Below, piece by piece: positions 54,948 to 62,680 of a stretch of 64,000 nt of DNA (positions are counted from its first letter, which is position 1; each line of letters begins with the position of its first letter). Made by a program: the position numbers and the translations under genes. This DNA is from UBA6115 sp050953005 (GTDB taxonomy: Bacteria; Bacillota; Clostridia; Christensenellales; Aristaeellaceae): contig JBMNLV010000006.1 in the NCBI GenBank assembly GCA_050953005.1, positions 62,001-126,000 of the forward strand. Direction: 5' to 3'. Under the pieces are notes generated by a model. It saw only the letters and a program-made list of their open reading frames with translations, searched no databases and was not told the DNA's origin.

Positions 54948-56099
54948 TTATAGAATCACGATTTGTTGCCGCCAGGCAGCGGCAGTACTGCTGCCGCTGC
55001 CCAGGTGCCACAGCTCCTCAGCCCGCATGTCCAGCGCTACCCCGGGGTCACCGCTGCGGGCCGGACGGGAAATCAGCGGAAATCCGGCCAGCGCGATGGC
55101 GCGCAGCAAAGGCCGGGCACGCTCATGAAAACCCAGTAGCCGTGCATAACCCGGAGCAGCCGGGGATCTTGTGATGCCCAGCAATGCCTGGCTGAGCGCG
55201 CGGTTGATGCGGGCGTGGGGGTAACGCTTGGTTTTGACCAGACGCAGCAAAGCCTCCCGGCTGTCTGCCTCGCGGGCCATGGCCAGGATACGCTTTTCCA
55301 GGCCTTCGGAAACCTCGGGACAAGCTTGCAGCTCCTGCGCCTGCATGCTTGTCAGGCGGCTTAGCAGCACCTTGTCCAGCGCGTCAGGGAGATGGGTATA
55401 TGCATCGCGCATGATAGATGAGCTGACAGCCGGGCAGGACGCGAACGCTTTGCTTTTGCTGCCTTGTACCAACAGGGCGCGAATGGCGCCGGCGGAGACA
55501 AAGGAATCCTGAACTGTACCATGGTAAGCGCCCCTGCGCTGCACGGGAACGGGACGGATGTCACTGCCCAACCTGTCAAGCTCGCGTAAATAGCTGACTG
55601 CCAGGATGAAATTGGGCGCGCCGATCAGGGCTTTTGGCATGCCGGGCAGGGCGGCTTGCAGGGCTTCCCCCTGGGCGCGCGCGAAAGACGCGCCTCCAGC
55701 CAGGCGATCTTTGATGCCCGCGATGAAAGATTTATCCGGCTGGCTGAGCAGCCGGGCCACCGCGCTGATGAGTGGCAGGTCATCTGTCTCACAGCCAAAG
55801 CTCAGGTGAGTGATGATACCAAGGCGGTGGAGGATGCCCACGCCCCCGCACGCAAAGCGGTTGGCCTGCGCGCAGGAAAAACCGACCGGCATTCCCAGAA
55901 CCAGATCTATCCCGCTTTCCAGCGCCATGCGCGCGCGGTCCCTTGTTGAAAACAGCATCGCATCCCCGCGCTGTGAAAAAGCGCTGCCCAGCACGCACAC
56001 CATGAAGTTCGCGCCGCTTTGGGCCTTGGCTTGCCCGAGGTGATACAGGTGCCCCAGATGGAAGGGATCGTACTCCGCGATGATGCCGCAAACCTTCAT
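54948..56099 (-). CDS. tmcAL: tRNA(Met) cytidine acetate ligase
   Basis: 383 residues. The nucleotidyltransferase start IIAEYDPFHLGHLYHL carries the HxGH-type motif, and GFSCAQANRFACGG-type sequence follows. TmcAL (formerly YlbM) uses acetate and ATP to form ac4C at the wobble position of elongator tRNA-Met in Bacillota. The gene lies 25 nt upstream of fumA on the minus strand and may share its transcript without a functional link. Confidence 0.9.
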   Translation of the reverse strand: MKVCGIIAEYDPFHLGHLYHLGQAKAQSGANFMVCVLGSAFSQRGDAMLFSTRDRARMALESGIDLVLGMPVGFSCAQANRFACGGVGILHRLGIITHLSFGCETDDLPLISAVARLLSQPDKSFIAGIKDRLAGGASFARAQGEALQAALPGMPKALIGAPNFILAVSYLRELDRLGSDIRPVPVQRRGAYHGTVQDSFVSAGAIRALLVQGSKSKAFASCPAVSSSIMRDAYTHLPDALDKVLLSRLTSMQAQELQACPEVSEGLEKRILAMAREADSREALLRLVKTKRYPHARINRALSQALLGITRSPAAPGYARLLGFHERARPLLRAIALAGFPLISRPARSGDPGVALDMRAEELWHLGSGSSTAAAWRQQIVIL

Positions 56100-56150
56100 A
56101 TGTCCTCCGTCTCGCTGGAAATTATAGCATAGCGGATGTGATTTAGGAAG

Positions 56151-56179
56151 TTGACAAGGATATGCCGGGCTTTTATAAT
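56151..56179 (+). promoter_or_regulatory. mgtE promoter
   Basis: Consensus TTGACA (56151-56156), 17-bp spacer and TATAAT (56174-56179). It leaves a ~195-nt leader before the mgtE start codon. Confidence 0.85.
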
Positions 56180-56194
56180 GATGCTACTAAAGAA

Positions 56195-56352
56195 AAGGAG
56201 GTGGCCATTCATGGATGACGGCGTTAGATGCCAGGCAAACGAAGGCGTTCCGCGATCGCGACGCATCTGTGATGCGCTGCCCGCATAGCCCCTTCACCTG
56301 ACATTTATCGCGTCAATGGCACTTGCGAACTTGGCAAGCTGCTTTTTGTGTG
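56195..56352 (+). promoter_or_regulatory. Candidate M-box-like Mg-sensing leader of mgtE
   Basis: The leader contains GCGTTAGATGCCAGGC, GATGCGCTGCCCG and CGCGTCAATGGCA. In order they resemble the M-box landmarks GTTAGGTGAGGC, ATACGCTGCTGCCC and GACGCCAATGGG. It is followed by a hairpin CTTGC…GCAAG (56324-56341 region) and a T-run (CTTTTTGTG). The gene downstream is mgtE, the classic M-box target in Bacillota. Agreement is partial, so this is a candidate. Confidence 0.5.
56211..56288 (+). CDS. Possible 25-codon leader peptide in the mgtE 5' UTR
   Basis: ATG 56211 is preceded by AAAGGAGG (56194-56201 region, spacer about 8-9 nt), a better ribosome site than that of many genes here. The frame reads MDDGVRCQANEGVPRS and continues to TAG 56286-56288. 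It overlaps the candidate riboswitch sequence. It may be a translated leader peptide or the purine run may be structural. Confidence 0.35.
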   Translation: MDDGVRCQANEGVPRSRRICDALPA

Positions 56353-56379
56353 CGAATGAATGATTCGGAGGTGATTCCA

Positions 56380-57726
56380 ATGGATTGGGAAAGAATTGAA
56401 GAGAAGCTGGATCAGCTTCTCGCCCAAAGCCGCCACGGTCAGCTGCGCGGCGCCCTGATGATGCTGAACCCTGTAGACATCGCGGGGTATATGAAAAAAC
56501 TTGAAAAGGAAAAATTGCTGCTGCTGTTCCGTATTCTGCCCAAGGATGTTTCGGCGGATGTCTTCAGCTATATGGATTCCGAGCAGCGCCAGACACTGGT
56601 GGAAAGCATTGCGGACGCTGAAATCAGCGCCCTGATAGATGAGATGTTTGTTGATGACGCGGTGGACTTTCTGGAGGAGCTGCCGGCCAACGCTGTCAAG
56701 CGCGTGCTGCAAAACACCGATCCCCGCACCCGCGCCATCATCAACCAATTTCTCAAGTATCCGGAGAATTCTGCGGGCAGCCTGATGACCATTGAATACT
56801 GCGAGGTCAGTCAGGACATGAGCGTACGCGATGCCCTGCAGAGCATCAAGGAAACCGGGGTGGACAAGGAAACGGTTTATACCCTGTACATGCTTGACAA
56901 CCAGCGGCACCTGATCGGCTCCATCCCGCTGCACAAGGCCCTTGTGGTCAGTGAGGATACCGCGCTGGTCAAGCTTATGGATCCCGGCACCATTACGGTC
57001 AACACCCTGGACGACCAGGAGGTGGTTGCTGATACCGTGCGTAAATATCACCTGCTGTCCATCCCGGTGGTGGACGGTGAAGGCCGCATGGTGGGCATCA
57101 TCACCAGTGACGACATCATGGACGTTATTGAAGCGGAGAACACCGAGGACATTCAAAAGATGTCCGGCTTGGCGCCCTCGGAGCTTCCTTATTTTAAATC
57201 CAAGCTGCTTGTCCTGGCTGGCAACCGACTGCCCTGGCTGATGATCCTGATGTTTACCTCCATCGTGTCAGGCGCGATCATCGCGCGTTTTGAAAGCGTG
57301 CTGGCCATCAACATCCTGCTGTCCGCCTCCATCCCCATGCTGATGGACACAGGCGGCAACTGTGGCCAGCAGGCCTCCACGCTGATTATTCGCGGCATCG
57401 CGTTGGGTGAGGTCAAGTTTTCTGACTTTTTCCGTGTGCTGTGGACAGAGTTCCGTGTAGGTATCCTACTGGGCATCGCGCTGTCATCGGTCACCTTTGT
57501 CCGCTTGCTGCTGGTCAACCAGGCGACAGTCATTATGTCGGCTGTGATTTCGGCCAGCTTGTTTTGCACAGTGGTCATTGCCAAGTCCATTGGTTGTACG
57601 CTGCCGTTGTTGGCCCAGCGCATCCGGCTGGATCCGGCCCTGGCGGCTTCGCCCCTGATCACCACCCTGGTAGACGCTGCCAGCCTGTTTATTTTCTTCA
57701 CCATCGCTTCCAATTTTATTTTGTAA
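56380..57726 (+). CDS. mgtE: MgtE-type magnesium transporter
   Basis: 448 residues from ATG 56380 (GGAGG at 56367-56371). The frame is open to 56323 in the leader, but that part has no ribosome site. Domains: MgtE N superhelix (~1-125), two CBS domains (~130-250; SIPVVDGEGRMVGIITSDDIMDVI), a plug helix, and five membrane segments with the ion-pore motif LMDTGGNCGQQAS. The CBS and N domains gate the channel by binding cytosolic Mg2+. Monocistronic. Confidence 0.95.
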   Translation: MDWERIEEKLDQLLAQSRHGQLRGALMMLNPVDIAGYMKKLEKEKLLLLFRILPKDVSADVFSYMDSEQRQTLVESIADAEISALIDEMFVDDAVDFLEELPANAVKRVLQNTDPRTRAIINQFLKYPENSAGSLMTIEYCEVSQDMSVRDALQSIKETGVDKETVYTLYMLDNQRHLIGSIPLHKALVVSEDTALVKLMDPGTITVNTLDDQEVVADTVRKYHLLSIPVVDGEGRMVGIITSDDIMDVIEAENTEDIQKMSGLAPSELPYFKSKLLVLAGNRLPWLMILMFTSIVSGAIIARFESVLAINILLSASIPMLMDTGGNCGQQASTLIIRGIALGEVKFSDFFRVLWTEFRVGILLGIALSSVTFVRLLLVNQATVIMSAVISASLFCTVVIAKSIGCTLPLLAQRIRLDPALAASPLITTLVDAASLFIFFTIASNFIL

Positions 57727-57744
57727 CTTTAAACCAAACGCAAA

Positions 57745-57767
57745 TCCCCGGACAAAGACGCCGGGGA
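57745..57767. terminator. Terminator between convergent mgtE and dapB
   Basis: tccccgg (57745-57751) pairs with ccgggga (57761-57767), followed on the plus strand by ctttatttt. Confidence 0.8.
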
Positions 57768-57807
57768 CTTTATTTTGCTGGGAAATTAAAAGTCTTTTAA
57801 AGCCGTC

Positions 57808-58545
57808 TCATCCCATCAGGTCTGCCATGCCGTACAGCCCCGGTTGCCTGCCAGTCAGCCATCCGGCGGCGCTGAGCGCGCCGGCAACGAGAACACCCCT
57901 GTTTTGCGCCTGGTGGCTGAGGATGATGACCTCATTATCGCCATAAAAACCGATTTCATGTTCACCGGCTACCGTGCCGCCGCGCACCGCGTGCACGCCG
58001 ATCTCCCCGGCCTTCCGTTTCGCGGTTTTTCCTTCCCTGCCGTACACAGGCAAAGAATCCGGCTTGCGGACAGCGTTCAGCAGGGACAGCGCGGTGCCCG
58101 AGGGACTGTCCATCTTTAGCTTGTGGTGTTTTTCGACGATTTCAATATCAAAGCCATCCAGCATTTGGGCAGCCCTGGCAGCCAACTGAGTGAGCACGTA
58201 TACTCCGCGGGACATATTGGGCGACCAGAAGATGGGAATATTATCAGCAGCCTCTTGAATGCGTTTCATGTCTCCGCCCGTATAGCCGGTGGTGCCCAGA
58301 ACGCAGGGCAGGGCATGTGATTGACAATAGTCAAGCAGGTCACCGAGCGCCTCGGGGACGGAGAAGTCCACCAGCACGTCGGCGGCTTCTTTCACCTGTG
58401 AGAAATGCCTGTACATCGGGAAGTCCACCTGGTCACAGGTAACAACATCCACGCCCGCTACTGTCACCATGCCGTGCTCATGCGATTGCTGTGCCAGCAG
58501 ACGCCCCATGCGTCCGCATACGCCTGAAATCAACAAACGCTTCAT
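57808..58545 (-). CDS. dapB: 4-hydroxy-tetrahydrodipicolinate reductase
   Basis: 245 residues. The N-terminal nucleotide-binding motif is LISGVCGRMGRLL. The active-site motif EKHHKLKMDSPSGTA carries the His pair and Lys. VDFSVPEAL and LGTTGYTG bind cofactor and substrate. It is the second step after dapA toward DAP and lysine. It overlaps dapA by 4 nt at its start, so it is translationally coupled. Confidence 0.96.
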   Translation of the reverse strand: MKRLLISGVCGRMGRLLAQQSHEHGMVTVAGVDVVTCDQVDFPMYRHFSQVKEAADVLVDFSVPEALGDLLDYCQSHALPCVLGTTGYTGGDMKRIQEAADNIPIFWSPNMSRGVYVLTQLAARAAQMLDGFDIEIVEKHHKLKMDSPSGTALSLLNAVRKPDSLPVYGREGKTAKRKAGEIGVHAVRGGTVAGEHEIGFYGDNEVIILSHQAQNRGVLVAGALSAAGWLTGRQPGLYGMADLMG

Positions 58546-59429
58546 GGCAGCAGCCCCAACTTGGTCATTTCATCTTTTAAAACGGCGCGGCTGCTATCGC
58601 TCAAGCTGACCAGCGGCAGACGCAGCTTGTCATTCATCTTGCCCATCATGGCAAGCCCCGCCTTGACCGGGATGGGGTTAACCTCCATGAACAGGGCGTG
58701 AATCAGAGGCATCAACCGCTTTTGGAGCGAGGCTGCTTTTTGAATCTCTCCCGATAGCATGGCGTCGGTCAGCTGTACGGTTTCAAGGGGGGCGATATTG
58801 GATAATACTGATATGACACCCAGCCCGCCCAGGGCCATCAGCGGCACGATGGTCTCGTCAGAGCCTGTGTAAAAGGCGATGTTGTCGCTGCACAGGCGCA
58901 TCATGTCTGTCAGGCGGATGATGTCGCCAGAGGCTTCTTTCACGCCTACCACCTGATCCAGTTTGGCCAGTTCAGCAAGCGTCTCCGGCGCCAGGTTCAG
59001 CCCTGTGCGGGAGGGCACGTTATAGATGATGACAGGCAGGCTGCCATCCCTGCTGATGGCTTCGTAATGGGCGATCAGGCCGGCGTGGGTGGATTTGTTG
59101 TAGTAAGGGGTCACGCATAATTGGGCGTCAGCGCCCAGTTCGCGCGCGCACCGTGCCATGCGGATGACATGGGCGGTGTTGTTGCCGCCGGTGCCGGCAA
59201 TGACCGGTACCCGGCCCCGCGCAGCTTTGATGACGGTGTCAAGCGCCAATGCCCATTCATCATCCTCCATCGTGCTGGGTTCGCCCGTGGTGCCGCAGGC
59301 GACCAGGGCGGCGATCCCACTGTCGATTTGCCAGTTGACAAGCTTGGTGAGCGACGCTAAATCAATGCCGTCCCTGTCAAACGGGGTGACCAGGGCGGTG
59401 CAGGCGCCGGTAAAAATCGGTGTTCTCAT
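58542..59429 (-). CDS. dapA: 4-hydroxy-tetrahydrodipicolinate synthase
   Basis: A 295-residue TIM-barrel class I aldolase. N-terminal GACTALVTPFDRDGID, ACGTTGEPSTM, the tyrosine in IIYNVPSRTG and the Schiff-base lysine in VVGVKEASGD are all present. It condenses aspartate semialdehyde, made by the upstream asd product, with pyruvate. Part of asd-dapA-dapB. Confidence 0.96.
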   Translation of the reverse strand: MRTPIFTGACTALVTPFDRDGIDLASLTKLVNWQIDSGIAALVACGTTGEPSTMEDDEWALALDTVIKAARGRVPVIAGTGGNNTAHVIRMARCARELGADAQLCVTPYYNKSTHAGLIAHYEAISRDGSLPVIIYNVPSRTGLNLAPETLAELAKLDQVVGVKEASGDIIRLTDMMRLCSDNIAFYTGSDETIVPLMALGGLGVISVLSNIAPLETVQLTDAMLSGEIQKAASLQKRLMPLIHALFMEVNPIPVKAGLAMMGKMNDKLRLPLVSLSDSSRAVLKDEMTKLGLLP

Positions 59430-59441
59430 GTTGAAATCCTC

Positions 59442-60533
59442 CTATTTTCTGTGCAGAATATAGCCCTGCGCGCACAGCAGTTCGGCGGTCAGCACGCTGC
59501 CCCCGGCAGCGCCGCGCAGCGTGTTGTGCGACAGGCAAACAAAGCGCCAGTCCATCACCGGGTCCTCGCGCAGGCGGCCGATGACCACCGCCATTCCCTT
59601 GCCTTCCCCGCGGTCCAGCGCGGTTTGCGGGCGGTCCTCCTGGGAGAGGTAGCGCAGAAAGGGGACGGGAGCTGAAGGCAGCTGAAGCTTCCGGGGCAGC
59701 GTTTCATCATCCTGCCAGCGTGCCAGGATTTCTTCTTTTGCAGGTCTTTTGTCAAACTTGACCGAAACCGCTGCCAGGTGGCCATCGCTGACCGGAACGC
59801 GCACACATTGGGCGCTGATGACCGGATTCTGGCTGGGCAGAATGGCGTCCAAACCGGGGCTGAGGCTGCCCCAGATCTTCAGGGGTTCCTGCTCGCTTTT
59901 TTCCTCTTCCCCGGCGATATAGGGGATGACATTGTCCTTCATCTGTGGCCAATTGTCCAATGTCTTGCCCGCTCCGCTGACTGCCTGATAGGTGCAGGCC
60001 GTGATTGCGCGGATGCCAAAATCACGCAGGGGTGTCAGCGCGGGGACGTAGCTTTGGATGGAACAGTTGGGTTTGACCGCGATAAAGCCGCGCTGCGTGC
60101 CCAGTCGTTTGCGCTGCGCCGGGATGACCCGGGCGTGCTCCGGATTGATTTCCGGGATCAGCATCGGCACATCTGATATTCCCCGGCAGGCGGAGTTATT
60201 GCTGATGACAGCTATCTCCTGCCGCGCGTAAGCCTCCTCCAGAGCCAGGGTGCCGGCTTTATCCAGGGAAACTGCGCAAAATACCAGATCAACTTTCCGC
60301 GCTATCGCCTGTATTTCCATCGCGTCCATGACGTTCAAGTCGCTCACGTTTGGCGGGATGGGCTCGGACATTTGCCAGCGGCCCGCCACCGATTGCTTAT
60401 AAGGCTGTCCGGCGCTTTGGGCGCTGGCTGCCAGCACTGTGATCTCAAACCAGGGATGCCCGGCCAGAAGCGTCACCAGCCGCTGACCGACCATGCCGGT
60501 CGCGCCCAAAATGCCTGCCCTGTAGCGTTTCAT
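59442..60533 (-). CDS. asd: Aspartate-semialdehyde dehydrogenase
   Basis: 363 residues from ATG 60533; a GTG at 60545 keeps the frame open but would contain the ribosome site GAGGTG. The NADP motif GILGATGMVGQRL and the active-site Cys in VKPNCSIQSYVPAL are intact; a conserved basic residue is in RVPVSDGH. Its overall pattern (SNNSACRG, PNCSIQ) resembles the archaeal/fungal-type ASADH branch more than the enterobacterial type. First gene of asd-dapA-dapB, 12 nt before dapA. Confidence 0.93.
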   Translation of the reverse strand: MKRYRAGILGATGMVGQRLVTLLAGHPWFEITVLAASAQSAGQPYKQSVAGRWQMSEPIPPNVSDLNVMDAMEIQAIARKVDLVFCAVSLDKAGTLALEEAYARQEIAVISNNSACRGISDVPMLIPEINPEHARVIPAQRKRLGTQRGFIAVKPNCSIQSYVPALTPLRDFGIRAITACTYQAVSGAGKTLDNWPQMKDNVIPYIAGEEEKSEQEPLKIWGSLSPGLDAILPSQNPVISAQCVRVPVSDGHLAAVSVKFDKRPAKEEILARWQDDETLPRKLQLPSAPVPFLRYLSQEDRPQTALDRGEGKGMAVVIGRLREDPVMDWRFVCLSHNTLRGAAGGSVLTAELLCAQGYILHRK

Positions 60534-60562
60534 TGCACACCTCACCGTTTAGCTATGGAATT

Positions 60563-60584
60563 CCCCGGCAAAATGCTGCCGGGG
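60563..60584 (-). terminator. Hairpin between the sugar-isomerase gene and asd
   Basis: ccccggca (60563-60570) pairs with tgccgggg (60577-60584), 6-nt loop. The T-tract on the minus strand is weak (aatt), so it may be a partial terminator. No separate asd promoter is obvious in the remaining 30 bp. Confidence 0.5.
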
Positions 60585-60594
60585 AGTTGGATTA

Positions 60595-61416
60595 TTATTT
60601 GACACCAAGATGCCTGAAGGTTTCCATGCTCAGGCGGGCATCTTCAAAGGGCGACTCACTGAAAGGTTCGTCCTGCTCCAGCACAAGCCAATCAGCGCCC
60701 GCGTCAAGCGCGGCTCGTACCAGACCTTCTGCGTCCTGTACGCCATGGCCAAAAGGACGGTAGGAGAAGCCGCTGCGGTCAATCTCCTCATTCTCGTTCA
60801 GGCCGATCAGCGCGTAGGGGGTGCGTCCGGAGTTGTCGGACACATAGTCCTTGATGTGCACCAATGGCGCGCGCCCCTTGTAGGACGCCAGATAGGTCAG
60901 GGGATCCACGCCTGCGTACTTGACCCAACAGGTGTCAATCTCTGTTTGCAGAATGTCCGCCGGCAGGGCTTGGTAGATAAAGTCCAGGCCATAGATGCCC
61001 GATACCTTGACGAACTCAAAATCATGGTTGTGGTAGAGCAACTGGATGCCGGCATCCCTGCACTGGCTGCCAAAGCCGTACATCAGGGCCAATACCCTGG
61101 CAAAGCCGGGTGCGCCGGGGCGGTCTTCCTCGCCCAGGTAAGGGATGGCGATGTATGGGCAGCCCAGCTCCTTGTGGTAGCGGATAACCTCCTGTGGATC
61201 TGCCAGGATTTGCTGGACGGGTACATGGCTGGACAGGGCTGTCAGGTTGTTTTGTACCAGCAGCGCTTTCATTTGCGCGGCGCTGCGCCCGAAGAAACCT
61301 GCGAATTCCACGCCGTCAAAGCCCAACTCTTTCACCTGGCGCAGGGTACCTTCCAGGTCCTGTTCCATTTGGTTGCGCACGCAGTACAGTTGATAGGCGA
61401 TCGGTGTTTTTTTCAT
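60595..61416 (-). CDS. Sugar phosphate isomerase/epimerase-like TIM-barrel protein
   Basis: A 273-residue AP-endonuclease-2-type barrel (xylose isomerase-like superfamily). N-terminal AYQLYCVRNQMEQDLEGTL, GFDGVEFAGFFGR, YHNHDFEF and TEIDTCWVKYAG carry the metal-binding His/Glu/Asp pattern, and VHIKDYV supplies a late His and Asp. Family members act on myo-inositol derivatives and various sugars. It lies 15 nt after the Gfo/Idh gene in the same operon, suggesting joint use on a keto-sugar or inositol-type substrate, not determined. Confidence 0.85.
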   Translation of the reverse strand: MKKTPIAYQLYCVRNQMEQDLEGTLRQVKELGFDGVEFAGFFGRSAAQMKALLVQNNLTALSSHVPVQQILADPQEVIRYHKELGCPYIAIPYLGEEDRPGAPGFARVLALMYGFGSQCRDAGIQLLYHNHDFEFVKVSGIYGLDFIYQALPADILQTEIDTCWVKYAGVDPLTYLASYKGRAPLVHIKDYVSDNSGRTPYALIGLNENEEIDRSGFSYRPFGHGVQDAEGLVRAALDAGADWLVLEQDEPFSESPFEDARLSMETFRHLGVK

Positions 61417-61431
61417 TTTGATTCTCCTGTT

Positions 61432-62508
61432 TTAGTCAAAGTAGTAGGGTTGGCCGCTTGCGGCGCTTTTGTAGATGGCTTCCAGGATGCGGGTGACCAT
61501 AAGCGCCTGCTCGGGCAACACGCACAGTTCGCCTTTGCCGCGGATAGCGGTATGGAAGGTGTGCTGCTCCATCATTTGCGGGTCTGCGGCATTGCCCTCA
61601 AAAAAGGCGACTGCCCCGGCTTTGAGATCCGGCTTTTCCACAAATTGCCGGCCGTGCTTGACGCCGTTGATACGCAGGCCGTCATGGAAGTCCGCGCCGC
61701 CCTTGGTGCCTGACAGCGTGGCGGTGGCTTCCTCAACATCCAGGGTGTTCAGCGCCCAGGAAGCGCTGAGCATGATAGTGGCGCCGTTTTCCATCACCAC
61801 AAAGCCGAAGGCGCTGTCCTCCACCGTAAATTTGTCAACATCCCAGTCGCCCCAGGCGTTGGCAGTCTCACGGTCCTTGTTGAGCTTGTGATAGGTGGTT
61901 CCTACTGCGTATTTAGGCTGGTAGTTGTCCATCATCCACAGGGTCAGGTCCAGCGCGTGGGTGCCAATGTCGATCAGCGGCCCGCCGCCTTGCTCATGCT
62001 CATTGAGAAAGACGCCCCAGGTCGGCACGGCGCGCCGGCGTACGGCATTGGCGCGGGCGAAATAAATCTCACCCAGTTCGCCTGCCTGAATGGCACGTTT
62101 GAGGTATTGGCTGTCAGCGCGATAACGGCTTTGATAGCCAATGGTCAGCAGCTTGCCGGTCAGCTTGGCGGCAGAGAGCATTTTGTGCGCTTCTTCGTAA
62201 TTGATGGCCATGGGTTTTTCACACATGACATGCTTGCCGCTTTTGAGCGCGTCAACGGTAATCAAACTGTGGCTGCGGTTGGGTGTGCAGACATATACCG
62301 CGTCCAGATCCAGCTTGAGCAAGTCCCTGTAATCCTCGTATACCTTGGCGTCCTTTGCGCCATATTCCCCCGCGGCTTTTTGGGCGCGTTCGGGAATGAT
62401 GTCGCAAAACGCGGTTACCTGCGCGTTGCCGAGCTTTTTGATGGATGGCAGATGCTTGTGGTTGGCAATTCCTCCGCACCCGATGATGCCCAGTTTCAGC
62501 GAATCCAT
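61432..62508 (-). CDS. Gfo/Idh/MocA family oxidoreductase
   Basis: 358 residues from ATG 62508, chosen by the GGGAGG site (minus strand, 62520-62515) and the family start LKLGIIGCGGIANHKHLP; the frame is open far upstream to 62919 but overlaps the divergent gene. The Rossmann motif is GIIGCGGIA, the catalytic CEKPMA signature is MCEKPMAINYEEA, and GPLIDIGTHALDLTLWMM is the substrate-domain signature. NAD(P)-dependent oxidation of a sugar or cyclitol is likely. Confidence 0.92.
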   Translation of the reverse strand: MDSLKLGIIGCGGIANHKHLPSIKKLGNAQVTAFCDIIPERAQKAAGEYGAKDAKVYEDYRDLLKLDLDAVYVCTPNRSHSLITVDALKSGKHVMCEKPMAINYEEAHKMLSAAKLTGKLLTIGYQSRYRADSQYLKRAIQAGELGEIYFARANAVRRRAVPTWGVFLNEHEQGGGPLIDIGTHALDLTLWMMDNYQPKYAVGTTYHKLNKDRETANAWGDWDVDKFTVEDSAFGFVVMENGATIMLSASWALNTLDVEEATATLSGTKGGADFHDGLRINGVKHGRQFVEKPDLKAGAVAFFEGNAADPQMMEQHTFHTAIRGKGELCVLPEQALMVTRILEAIYKSAASGQPYYFD

Positions 62509-62535
62509 ACCGGCCCTCCCTATGATGATGGGTAC

Positions 62536-62564
62536 ATTATAGTCCGTTTTTAACGCTTTGTCAT
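62536..62564 (-). promoter_or_regulatory. Promoter of the oxidoreductase/isomerase operon
   Basis: On the minus strand ATGACA (62564-62559), 17 bp, TATAAT (62541-62536). It sits about 28 nt upstream of the Gfo/Idh start codon. Confidence 0.65.
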
Positions 62565-62680
62565 TGGATTCAATGTAATAAACCTTGTTTTCCAAGTTTG
62601 GGAATTTTAATATTATCCTCATAGAGGATGAATATAACGCCCCTGCGCGTTGTATAGAAAATACGGAAAGGAAGCAACCC

